From assembly GCA_005879045.1 (NCBI GenBank), contig VBLV01000010.1:19141-30799 (forward strand): a DNA stretch of 11,659 bases, read 5' to 3'. Each line of letters starts with the position of its first letter. The stretch's first letter is position 1. Below the pieces are notes generated by a model. It was not told where the DNA came from and did not search any database. It worked only from the letters and a program-made list of their open reading frames with translations. The position numbers were made by a program, and so were the translations under genes. Positions 1-5,896 of this stretch are shown in pieces. This DNA is from Methanobacteriota archaeon (GTDB lineage: Archaea; Thermoplasmatota; Thermoplasmata; RBG-16-68-12).

Positions 1-873
1 GACTTCTACGTCTCGCTGTCTCCGTCTCCGGCTCGCGGAAACGATCGCCACCGACCGACCATCTCGGTCATCAAGACGCAGAACCGGGTCATCGCGGCGC
101 CGGGCGATTTGATCACATACACGTTGTATTACAACAACACCGACACCGGGATGGCGAAGACCGCCTGGATCAACGATACGCTGCCTTCGGGCGTCGTCTT
201 CTCGTCCTCTAGCATTCCGTACAGCTACATCATCGGGCCGACGTACGGCTGGGCCTTGACGAACGTCATGCCGGGGGCCCATTCCTTCACGGTCACCGCC
301 CAGGTCAGCGCGACGACGACGGACGGACAAATCCTCCGGAACACGGTCACCCTGGACTATACTGATCAGCTCTCCCGACCCCTGACTCGGACCCGCGGAT
401 GGGCGAACGCCACCGTGTCGCGACCGACGATCACAGTCGTGAAGACGGCGAGCCCATCGAACGCGAAGGCCGGGGATCTCGTGACGTTCACGATCTACTA
501 CAATAACACAGGCTCCGTCGCGGCGGGCACGGTCACGATCAAGGACAGCTTGCCCAGCGGCTTCGACTACGTCAGCGCGAATCCCGTGCCGACCTGGATG
601 AACGGCCGGACGTTCTATTGGAACTTCACCGCCGTCGCACCGGGCCCGCACCGCCTGACGATGAGCGCCCGGGTGAACTCGACCTTCAGCGGGACACAGC
701 TCGTGAACTGGGCGTTCCTGAACTATACGACGATCGGCGGCTACTCGCTCATCGGCAGCACGTCCTCGGTCACCGTCGCGATTCCGGAGCTGTCCGACAT
801 GATCTTCGTCGCCATCGTCCCGATGATCATCCTCGGATTGAAGCTCCGCGCGAAGCGGCGCGAGAAGGAATAG
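1..873 (+). CDS. DUF11-repeat surface protein with C-terminal membrane anchor (5' partial)
   Basis: The reading frame is open from base 1, so the gene starts upstream of the window; the 290 visible residues are its C-terminal part. Two tandem repeats of about 122 residues (roughly 19-141 and 142-263) both open with PTI-x-V-[IV]-KT and carry GDL-[IV]-T-[YF]-T-[LI]-YYNNT. This is the signature of the DUF11 beta-sandwich domain found in cell-surface proteins. Seven N-x-T sequons are visible, which fits an extracellular N-glycosylated protein. The tail (261-290) has an IPELSD motif, a hydrophobic stretch of about 16 residues (MIFVAIVPMIIL core) and a basic end (RAKRREKE). It therefore anchors in the membrane with the repeats outside, and resembles the PE-motif/TM/basic sorting tails recognised by archaeosortases. 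The family call is strong. Adhesin or S-layer-associated function is inference. It converges on the 5S rRNA gene. Confidence 0.85.
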   Translation, partial: DFYVSLSPSPARGNDRHRPTISVIKTQNRVIAAPGDLITYTLYYNNTDTGMAKTAWINDTLPSGVVFSSSSIPYSYIIGPTYGWALTNVMPGAHSFTVTAQVSATTTDGQILRNTVTLDYTDQLSRPLTRTRGWANATVSRPTITVVKTASPSNAKAGDLVTFTIYYNNTGSVAAGTVTIKDSLPSGFDYVSANPVPTWMNGRTFYWNFTAVAPGPHRLTMSARVNSTFSGTQLVNWAFLNYTTIGGYSLIGSTSSVTVAIPELSDMIFVAIVPMIILGLKLRAKRREKE

Positions 874-900
874 AGAGTGGCTGACAGCGTTCCAAGGACC

Positions 901-918
901 AACGGCCGTTAGAACGGC
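901..918. repeat. Nested palindromes in the convergent gap between DUF11 gene and 5S rRNA
   Basis: A perfect 10-base palindrome (AACGGCCGTT, 901-910) overlaps an inverted repeat GCCGTT-AG-AACGGC (905-918). They lie 28-45 bases after the stop of the DUF11 gene and about 75-90 bases beyond the 3' end of the minus-strand 5S rRNA. The position suits a transcription-end or RNA 3'-protection element, but there is no adjoining T-run. Function is therefore a guess. The rest of 874-990 holds nothing else I can support. Confidence 0.3.
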
Positions 919-990
919 ACGGTTCGTCGTCCACCACAAGGATGGACGGCTAGCGTGCCTAGGTCGTCGGCCCAAGCCCTCCTCAAAGGA

Positions 991-1109
991 AGGCAGGCTT
1001 CGCGCAGGCTCGCGCACTGCACTACCGCAGGGAACGTGGGCGGGCTTAACTTCCGGGTTCGGGATGGGACCGGGTGTATCCCCGCCGCTTTGGCCGTCAA
1101 ACCACTGCT
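991..1109 (-). rRNA. rrf: 5S ribosomal RNA
   Basis: Read on the minus strand, the region carries the conserved 5S core: GGCC-AAAGCGGCGGGG, then ACACCCGGTCCCATCCCGAA, then GGAAGTTAAGCCCGCC, followed by GGTAGT and a GCGCGAGCCTGCG hairpin arm. The 5' GCAG (1108-1105) pairs with CTGC (996-993) to start helix I. That gives a molecule of about 119 nt, the usual length, with ends uncertain by a few bases. No 16S or 23S gene is adjacent, and it has its own TATA box 26 bases upstream, so it is an independent transcription unit. Unlinked rRNA genes are known from Thermoplasma and relatives. Confidence 0.93.
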
Positions 1110-1130
1110 GAGGCGGCCGAGAGGCTGCGC

Positions 1131-1138
1131 GATATATC
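1131..1138 (-). promoter_or_regulatory. TATA box of the 5S rRNA gene
   Basis: The sequence GATATATC is self-complementary. It is centred about 26 bases upstream of the inferred 5S rRNA 5' end (minus strand), the standard archaeal TATA-to-start distance. An A-rich CGAAATCC stretch directly upstream on the minus strand is a possible BRE. It lies in the 50-base gap after the prepilin peptidase stop codon and supports separate transcription of the 5S gene. Confidence 0.65.
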
Positions 1139-1159
1139 AGGATTTCGATGGGCCGACGC

Positions 1160-2074
1160 CTAGCGGGCAACGCCCAGGACCGCGACGAGCACGTTCCCCG
1201 CGAAGAAAGCCAGAAGGAAGCCGCCCAGGAGGGGGACCATGAACGGGATCCATGGGGTGACCCACGCTCGCCGGATTCCGGCGGCACGCAGCTTGAGGAT
1301 CTCCGGCATCGGGTCCAAATCGCGCTTCGGACGCAGGACGACCACGTGCTCGCCTCGGTCCGTGATTCGTTCCATCAGCCTCACGTGTTTCGGGAACGGA
1401 TCCAGCGGCGCCCGATAGCCGAGGAACGACTGGATCCCGACGTCGCCGCGGGTGACATTGTAGATGAACAGACCGAGGGGGACGACCAGTTGGAGGACGG
1501 CGGCGTCCACAAGGACGACGAACGAGAACGGGAATAACGTCTGGAACGCGGGTTGGACTCTCGGGTCTGCGGTGAATACCGGGAACGGCGATGCGTTGGG
1601 ATACGTCGGAACCAGCAACGTGAGCGCCATGAGGCATTTCGCATCCGCCCCGCCGGCGAGGAGCCGAGCCCGGAGCATCAGCTGGTACAGGACAAGCATC
1701 ACGGGCATCGACGCCAGCTCAACGATGGGAACGGAACTGGCGACGATTCCCGCGGACCCGAGCGGGGTGATCCACAATGCGGCGGCCGCGAGGAACAATC
1801 CAATCCGACCCGGTCGGGGGTGGAAACCATCTTCATCGAAGAGCGGCCGGCCGAAGAAGACGGCGTAGAACAGAACTGCCGCGGAACCCGCGAGCGACCA
1901 CATCGGCCACGGCGCCGATTCGACCCAGAGTTCCACGGCGAGGACGAACAGTCCGAGGGTTCCCAAACCGATCCACAGCGGGTTGCGGACGCGTCGCGTC
2001 CGCAGATCGGAGGCTGCCGCGACCACCAGGAACGCGGCGCCGGCCGCGAGTCGCGTCGCCGCGAACGCGTCCAC
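1160..2074 (-). CDS. A24-family prepilin/preflagellin peptidase
   Basis: This is a membrane aspartyl protease that cuts class III signal peptides from type IV pilin-like and archaellin precursors on the cytoplasmic face. The 304 residues contain the two expected catalytic aspartates. D23 is in SDLRTRRVRN just after the first membrane helix, and D144 is in GGADAK, the GxGD-type motif. Hydrophobic segments lie near 5-22, 32-50, 57-75, 90-113, 116-134 and 180-206, with a final one near 276-302. The C-terminal part (about 217-302, ending VTPWIPFMVPLLGG) resembles the Arc_PepC_II domain of archaeal preflagellin peptidases. The GTG start lies about 24 bases from a TATA-like AAATAAC, which suits a leaderless mRNA. 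An upstream ATG at 2084 is out of frame. The gene is divergent from the GTPase. Whether its substrates are archaellins, pilins or other surface proteins cannot be told here, because no pilin genes are visible. Confidence 0.88.
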   Translation of the reverse strand: MDAFAATRLAAGAAFLVVAAASDLRTRRVRNPLWIGLGTLGLFVLAVELWVESAPWPMWSLAGSAAVLFYAVFFGRPLFDEDGFHPRPGRIGLFLAAAALWITPLGSAGIVASSVPIVELASMPVMLVLYQLMLRARLLAGGADAKCLMALTLLVPTYPNASPFPVFTADPRVQPAFQTLFPFSFVVLVDAAVLQLVVPLGLFIYNVTRGDVGIQSFLGYRAPLDPFPKHVRLMERITDRGEHVVVLRPKRDLDPMPEILKLRAAGIRRAWVTPWIPFMVPLLGGFLLAFFAGNVLVAVLGVAR

Positions 2075-2093
2075 GCCGCCGCATCCCTGCGAC

Positions 2094-2101
2094 GTTATTT
2101 C
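2094..2101 (-). promoter_or_regulatory. Possible TATA box of the prepilin peptidase gene
   Basis: On the minus strand GAAATAAC lies centred about 24 bases before the GTG start codon, so transcription would begin at or next to the start codon, giving a leaderless mRNA. The element is weak. Just upstream, at 2118-2131, an inverted repeat GCGAC-N4-GTCGC could be an operator, but this is unproven. Confidence 0.35.
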
Positions 2102-2156
2102 AAGGGTTGCGTGCGACGCGACATGGGTCGCAAGACTGCGTTTTTCTCGGTAACGA

Positions 2157-2164
2157 CTAAATAG
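2157..2164 (+). promoter_or_regulatory. Possible TATA box of the small GTPase gene
   Basis: CTAAATAG is the best AT-rich TATA-like element in the divergent gap 2075-2222. Start of transcription would fall near 2187, leaving a leader of about 35 bases that holds a GAGGA ribosome-binding site (2213-2217) five bases before the ATG. The assignment rests on composition and spacing only. Confidence 0.35.
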
Positions 2165-2222
2165 ACCTTAACGAATAGCGCAAATTGCCGGAGGATTTTC
2201 TCGAATCTCTCCGAGGACCGTC

Positions 2223-2777
2223 ATGATAGAACCACGGCGAATGAAGGTGAAAGTCTGCCTCGTCGGGGAGCACGCCGTGGGCAAGACCTCACTCATCAAG
2301 CGTTACGTGCTGAATGAGTACGACGATCGGTACATCGTGACGCTCGGTGCGAAAGTCTCAAAGAAGGAACTCGCCCTCAATCCGAAAAGCGGGGACGCGA
2401 TCCAGATGGACATGACGATCTGGGACATCATGGGATCGAAGGGATTCCGCGAGCTCCTTCGAGAGGCGTACTTCCACGGGGCCCAAGGCATCCTCGCCGT
2501 GGCCGACATCACTCGATACGACACGCTCGAGGACCTCGACTCGTGGGTCGAGTCCGTGTTCCGAACCGTCGGCGAAATCCCGGTCGCGTTCGCGATCAAC
2601 AAGACGGACCTGAAGGACCAAGCCGCGTTCGGCGAGGAGCAGGTAAAACAAGCGACCGAGGCGTTTGAGGCACCGTACTTCTTCAGTTCGGCGAAGACAG
2701 GGGAGAACGTCGAGCTCGTCTTCCGGACGCTCGGCGAAACAATCGCGAAGGCCGCGGCGAAGTCTGCGTCGCCGTAG
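2223..2777 (+). CDS. Ras/Rab-like small GTPase
   Basis: This is a single-domain GTP-binding switch protein of 184 residues, the usual size for the Ras superfamily. All five G motifs are visible: P-loop GEHAVGKTS (15-23), switch I threonine T40 in RYIVT, WDIMG (67-71, the DxxG motif), NKTD (126-129) and SSAK (155-158). The residue after DxxG, glutamine in Ras and Rab (AGQE), is serine here (MGSKG), so the intrinsic hydrolysis mechanism should differ. The C-terminus (AKAAAKSASP) has no cysteine, so it is not prenylated. The ATG at 2223 is chosen because GAGGA sits five bases upstream; the ATG at 2241 (MKVKVCLVG) is a weaker alternative. No exchange factor or GAP partner is recognisable. It is divergent from a prepilin peptidase, which loosely recalls MglA-type GTPases acting with type IV pili, but that link is only inference. 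Confidence 0.9.
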   Translation: MIEPRRMKVKVCLVGEHAVGKTSLIKRYVLNEYDDRYIVTLGAKVSKKELALNPKSGDAIQMDMTIWDIMGSKGFRELLREAYFHGAQGILAVADITRYDTLEDLDSWVESVFRTVGEIPVAFAINKTDLKDQAAFGEEQVKQATEAFEAPYFFSSAKTGENVELVFRTLGETIAKAAAKSASP

Positions 2778-2869
2778 CCCGCCGCTCTTCTCCTCGATTT
2801 CAGCGCGCGTCTGTTGTGTATCGGCCCACCGCCATAGCCTCAAGTAGCCGGCCCATTCTCCGCCCCTCC

Positions 2870-5164
2870 GTGTCCGGTCCCGGACCCGGGTCGGCTTCCG
2901 TTCGCGTGCGGGTGACTCGGGACCTCGGCCTGTTCGACATCACGATGGCGGCACTCGGAGCGATGGTCGGCGCCGCGATTTTCCTCCTGGTCGGCGCGGC
3001 ATACGCGGTCGCTGGACCCTTCGTTTTGCTGAGCCTCGCCGTCGCCGCACTCGTCGCGGCCCTCGCCGGCATGGCGTACGCCGAGCTCGCTTCGGGCCGG
3101 CCCGATGCTTCGGGCGGCGCGTACGTTTGGGTGAGGAGCGCGTTGCCCGCCCCGAGTGGATTTGTCAGCGGCTGGCTCTCCTGGGGTGGCCACATGGCCG
3201 CGTCCGCGCTGAGCGCGCTCGGTCTCGGGATCTTCCTCGTCGAACTCGTCCGCCCCTCCGAGGAGGCATCGTTCTTCGGCCCGAACCCGCTCGAGGTCAG
3301 CCTCGTCGCCCTTGCGGTCCTCGCCCTCTCCGCGATCGCGCACTTCGCGCGAGTCCACCTCCCCATCCGCGCGCTCGGTCGGTTGACGTTGGCGAAAATC
3401 CTCTTGATCGTCCTCGTCACGGTCCTCGGGGTCGTTTCCGTCTTCCAACCGGGTCCTCCGCGAGGCTTCGCGGTCGGCGCCCCGGTCTCCTCGCTCGACC
3501 TGATGCTCGGGGCCGGGGTCCTCTTCATCGCCTTCCAGGGCTTCGAAGTCGTCGCGCAGCTGTCCGACCAGGTGAAGCACCCCGAGAGCAGCGTGCCCCG
3601 CGGCGTATTCCTCGCGCTGTTGCTCGCGTTCCTCGTGTACGGCGGCTTCTTCCTGGCGGTGCTCGGGAACGTGCCGAGCGACAAACTGTCCGGATGGCCT
3701 GGGTGCGCGGCCTGCTTCGGCGGATCGGAAGACATGGTCCTCTCGGGCGTCCGGCATTTCGTCGGCCAGCCGTACGTGAGGGTCATCGTGTTGATCATCG
3801 GAATCGTCTCGATGTACGGCGCCTTGAACTCGAACCTGACCGCGGCGATCAAGACATCGTTCAGCATGGCCCGCGACCGCCTCCTTCCCGGGAGCTTCGC
3901 CCGCATCGGGGGACGGGAAGTGCCCCCCGCCGCGGTCGCCCTCACCTTCGTCGGCGCGGGGTTCCTCGTATTCCTTACGATCGAGACGATCGCGATCCTT
4001 GCGAGCCTTGCGTTCCTCGGTCTGTTCGCGTTCGTGCATGCGTCCGTCGTCGCCCTGCGCCGCGGCGAGAGACGGAGCGCGCCGGGATTCCGGGTGCCGC
4101 TCGTGCCCGCGGTCCCCATGGCCGCGGTCGCACTGAACCTCGCTCTCGGTGCGCTCTTGTGGAACTATCCTGCGAGGAGTGACGCGCCAATCCCCCCGGG
4201 GATGCTCGCCACATTGCTCGGCGGCGTATGGCTCGCGATTGGGCTCGCGTACCACTGGGTCGGGGGCCGCCGCGCCGCCGGTGGTCTGGCTCCGGCTGCT
4301 TCGGGCGCAGAGGTGCGCGATATCCTCGCGACGTCGGAAGACCATGTGGAGCTCGAGCGGTACCGGGTCTTCCTTCCCCTCCGGGAGTTCGAGGACGAGG
4401 CGCTCGTGGAACTCGGCGCCCGGATCGCCCGCGCGAAGAACGCGGAGCTGAGCCTCCTGCATGTCGTGGAGATTCCCAGGAACCTGCCGCCCAAGGCGAT
4501 CCGGTTCCGCTACGTGGACGACCGGATTCGAGGGTTGCAGCGCCTCGCCCGGATCGGAGAGCACATGGGTGTCGACACCCGTCCGGTCGTCAAGATCGGC
4601 CACAAAGTCTACGAGATCATCTTGGACACGATCCGCGAGGAGGCGGTGAACCTCCTGGTCATGGGATGGCGGGGCGAGCGGATCGAAGGGGACCGTCGGG
4701 TGCTCGGGAGCAACATCGACTACCTGATCGAGAACGCGCCGTGCGACGTGATCGTGTTCAAGACCCAGGGGTTCCGGAGGCCCCTGCGCCGGATCGTCGT
4801 CCTCACGAGCCCGATCTGGAGTCTCGAAGGGATCGACGACCTCGCGTTGATCCTGGCCGCAGAAGACCATCCGATCGTCGAGGTCGTGGCGCTCGCCAGC
4901 GACCCTTCGGAAGCGGAACGCCTGAAGCAGGAGAGTACGCGGTTCGAAGGTCGCGCACACGAACGCGGCGTGACGGTCGAACCGAAGGTCATCTATTCGA
5001 CCCAGTGGGAGTCGGAGGCGCTCCGCGAGAGCGCGGAGGCGTCTCTGCTGATGATCCGCGCGACGTCTCCGGGCGGCCTCCGGAAGTTCGCCCTCGGTCC
5101 GGTCGAGGACCGGATCGTCAAGTTGGCGAAGTGCCCGGTCCTCATCCTGCGGAAGGGGACGTAA
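2870..5164 (+). CDS. APC-superfamily amino-acid permease fused to two UspA-like domains
   Basis: The first 465 or so residues form a transporter of the amino acid-polyamine-organocation type. The helix-1 substrate motif is GAMVGAAIF (30-38), and the conserved helix-6 region reads AFQGFEVVAQLSDQ with HPESSVPRG after it (221-245). About 12 hydrophobic segments are seen. A soluble tail follows with two UspA-type domains, about 497-632 and 640-764, lying in the cytoplasm. The first keeps VMGWRG and LGSNIDYL (nucleotide-binding loop, one residue longer than the usual G2xG9xG spacing). The second has LGPVEDRI, with proline where the phosphate-contacting serine sits, so it probably does not bind ATP. 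The start is uncertain: the frame is open to a GTG at 2816, but codons 2816-2869 include ATA, TCA and AGT, rare elsewhere in the gene, so the GTG at 2870 (764 residues) is preferred. Neither start has a Shine-Dalgarno site. Substrate is unknown; the tail probably senses energy or stress. Confidence 0.88.
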   Translation: MSGPGPGSASVRVRVTRDLGLFDITMAALGAMVGAAIFLLVGAAYAVAGPFVLLSLAVAALVAALAGMAYAELASGRPDASGGAYVWVRSALPAPSGFVSGWLSWGGHMAASALSALGLGIFLVELVRPSEEASFFGPNPLEVSLVALAVLALSAIAHFARVHLPIRALGRLTLAKILLIVLVTVLGVVSVFQPGPPRGFAVGAPVSSLDLMLGAGVLFIAFQGFEVVAQLSDQVKHPESSVPRGVFLALLLAFLVYGGFFLAVLGNVPSDKLSGWPGCAACFGGSEDMVLSGVRHFVGQPYVRVIVLIIGIVSMYGALNSNLTAAIKTSFSMARDRLLPGSFARIGGREVPPAAVALTFVGAGFLVFLTIETIAILASLAFLGLFAFVHASVVALRRGERRSAPGFRVPLVPAVPMAAVALNLALGALLWNYPARSDAPIPPGMLATLLGGVWLAIGLAYHWVGGRRAAGGLAPAASGAEVRDILATSEDHVELERYRVFLPLREFEDEALVELGARIARAKNAELSLLHVVEIPRNLPPKAIRFRYVDDRIRGLQRLARIGEHMGVDTRPVVKIGHKVYEIILDTIREEAVNLLVMGWRGERIEGDRRVLGSNIDYLIENAPCDVIVFKTQGFRRPLRRIVVLTSPIWSLEGIDDLALILAAEDHPIVEVVALASDPSEAERLKQESTRFEGRAHERGVTVEPKVIYSTQWESEALRESAEASLLMIRATSPGGLRKFALGPVEDRIVKLAKCPVLILRKGT

Positions 5165-5168
5165 GGAG

Positions 5169-5188
5169 CGAAGGGGAGAGTCCCTTCG
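5169..5188. terminator. Hairpin in convergent gap after the transporter gene
   Basis: A perfect 7-bp stem CGAAGGG/CCCTTCG encloses a 6-base loop five bases after the transporter stop codon. No T-run follows on the plus strand. On the minus strand the hairpin lies beyond the aEF-1beta stop, after a T-rich ATTTTATT stretch (5196-5203 region). It may act as a shared end region for the two converging transcripts. Archaeal termination depends mainly on T-rich tracts, so the role of the stem is unproven. Confidence 0.4.
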
Positions 5189-5208
5189 TGAGCGAATAAA
5201 ATGGCGGA

Positions 5209-5221
5209 CTCGTCAGACGAG
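5209..5221 (-). terminator. Small hairpin at the aEF-1beta stop codon followed by a T-rich tract
   Basis: The 5-bp inverted repeat CTCGT-CTG-ACGAG (minus strand) contains the TGA stop of the aEF-1beta gene. It is followed within about ten bases by CCATTTTATTCG, the only T-rich stretch in the convergent gap. This T-rich stretch is the likeliest termination site of the zinc-ribbon/aEF-1beta operon. Confidence 0.35.
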
Positions 5222-5473
5222 CGTCACGTCAACGGTCTCGACGCTTCCCACTCCGGGGATCGCGGCCAAGGACTGCTCGAACAGGTCAGAGCCGCCGGAG
5301 GCGTCACTCACGATCGCCACCGCGAGGATTGCCTTGAGGCCGAAGGCCACGGGCTGCTCGCGCAGATCGCGAAGGGCGCTTCCGAGCGTTGCGCGGACGC
5401 GTGATCGAATCGACTCGAGGTCCGTGTCGGCATCCTCGGGCATGATCCGGAACGTGACGGCCACGGATCCCAT
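5213..5473 (-). CDS. ef1b: Translation elongation factor 1-beta (aEF-1beta)
   Basis: This is the guanine-nucleotide exchange factor that reloads aEF-1alpha with GTP during translation. The 86 residues match the whole archaeal protein: MGSVAVTFRIMPEDADTDLE at the N-terminus, the conserved PVAFGLKAI core (41-49), the GGSD segment (60-63), and the C-terminal GVGSVETVDVT exchange motif. A longer reading to 5632 is possible, but the added 53 residues overlap the zinc-ribbon gene in another frame and have no counterpart in the family. The ATG at 5473 has the Shine-Dalgarno-like GAGGTG just before it, overlapping the upstream stop codon. It is the second gene of a two-gene operon, starting 8 bases after the zinc-ribbon stop. 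That pairing recurs in archaea. Confidence 0.93.
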   Translation of the reverse strand: MGSVAVTFRIMPEDADTDLESIRSRVRATLGSALRDLREQPVAFGLKAILAVAIVSDASGGSDLFEQSLAAIPGVGSVETVDVTLV

Positions 5474-5481
5474 CTCGCACC

Positions 5482-5652
5482 TCACGGGCCCCTGAATGAA
5501 CAGGCCGGACAGCGATACGACACGGATTGGTCGCGGCACCGCGCGCACCGTCCGATCTTCGCGCGGCCACAACTCGGACATGGGAACACGGTCGTGCCTT
5601 TCCCCGAGAGGACGGCGCCGCACGAGGTGCACCGACTCTCCGTGCGAATCAC
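5482..5652 (-). CDS. Small zinc-ribbon protein (COG2888-like), leaderless
   Basis: This 56-residue protein is below common gene-finder cut-offs. It contains four CPxCG-like knuckles: CTSCG (8-12), CPSCG (25-29), CARC (36-39) and CPAC (48-51), giving eight cysteines for two zinc sites. The pattern, with the end YRCPACSFRGP, matches the small archaeal zinc-finger proteins (COG2888 type, HVO_2753-like) usually encoded just upstream of aEF-1beta, as here. The GTG start at 5652 is forced: an in-frame TAG lies seven codons upstream with no other ordinary start between. A TATA box is centred about 25 bases before the GTG, so the mRNA should be leaderless. Its biochemical role is not established; an RNA- or ribosome-linked job is inferred from the family and neighbour. 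Confidence 0.88.
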   Translation of the reverse strand: MIRTESRCTSCGAVLSGKGTTVFPCPSCGRAKIGRCARCRDQSVSYRCPACSFRGP

Positions 5653-5673
5653 GGACCGCGGGATGAAGTGGGT

Positions 5674-5681
5674 CTATAAAT
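5674..5681 (-). promoter_or_regulatory. TATA box of the zinc-ribbon/aEF-1beta operon
   Basis: On the minus strand ATTTATAG is a near-consensus archaeal TATA box. Its centre lies about 25 bases from the first base of the GTG start codon at 5652, so transcription should begin at the start codon itself. This spacing is part of the reason for choosing that start. Confidence 0.7.
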
Positions 5682-5697
5682 CGTTGTGCTCCCGGCG

Positions 5698-5715
5698 ACT
5701 TATATCATGATAAGT
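5698..5715. repeat. AT-rich inverted repeat, possible operator between divergent promoters
   Basis: ACTTAT-N6-ATAAGT is a perfect 6-bp inverted repeat in an AT-rich island that stands out from the GC-rich surroundings. It lies about 17 bases upstream of the zinc-ribbon operon TATA box and about 60 bases upstream of the tRNA TATA box, so a bound dimeric regulator could affect either unit. No regulator is known. Nothing else is recognisable in 5716-5770. Confidence 0.35.
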
Positions 5716-5774
5716 GGATAATTATTGTCCCTCCCATCCGATTCGTCGGAGACCCTTTTGCGTCCACCGCAAAC

Positions 5775-5781
5775 TTTAATA
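5775..5781 (+). promoter_or_regulatory. TATA box of the tRNA-Lys gene, possibly also of the RNA polymerase operon
   Basis: TTTAATA preceded by GCAAAC (BRE-like) is the best plus-strand promoter in 5653-6056. The predicted start near 5804 gives a leader of about 25 bases before the mature tRNA 5' end, to be removed by RNase P. No other AT-rich element lies between the tRNA and rpoH, so rpoH-rpoB-rpoA1 may depend on this promoter too. Confidence 0.6.
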
Positions 5782-5851
5782 CGAAGGCTCGTTTTGGCAA
5801 ACGGTCGCATGTCGCCGCCGCTAGCCGGAGGGCCCGTAGCTCAGCTAGGTA

Positions 5852-5879
5852 GGATGGCGCACAAACACCGTCCCTAGAA
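5852..5879 (+). other. tRNA-Lys intron 1, D-loop (non-canonical position)
   Basis: The exon CTAGG (5845-5849) pairs with intron CCTAG (5873-5877) as the central helix. The 5' bulge is T-A|G (5850-5852), and the inner helix is GATGG (5853-5857) with CCGTC (5868-5872), one pair being T-G, around a 10-base loop. The 3' bulge is A-A|A (5878-5880), leading into D-stem GAGC. Cutting after the second base of each bulge gives a 28-nt intron; 29 nt is possible, since either end keeps the D-stem. The central helix is 5 bp rather than 4, and the outer junction has two unpaired bases (5843-5844), so this is the least regular of the three. Confidence 0.8.
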
Positions 5880-5896
5880 AGAGCATCCGGCTTTTA

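Noticed and set aside
909..1242. Short open frames across the 5S rRNA region on both strands
   Set aside because: They overlap the conserved 5S rRNA sequence and have no protein-like features.
2129..2145. Hairpin CGCA-AGAC-TGCG followed by five Ts, like an intrinsic terminator
   Set aside because: It lies between two divergent genes where no plus-strand transcript should be ending, and the stem is only four pairs, so it is probably chance.
1148..2164. Plus-strand open frames (95-203 codons) across the prepilin peptidase
   Set aside because: They are shadows of the minus-strand gene, which has the catalytic aspartates and membrane helices.
2840..4960. Long minus-strand open frames (706 and 439 codons) opposite the transporter
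   Set aside because: They are composition artefacts of the GC-rich transporter gene; the proteins are rich in R, E, D and P with no membrane segments or motifs.
5474..5632. N-terminal extension of aEF-1beta giving 139 residues
   Set aside because: The extra 53 residues are an out-of-frame reading of the zinc-ribbon gene, and the family starts at MGxV-type sequence. GAGGTG precedes the inner ATG.
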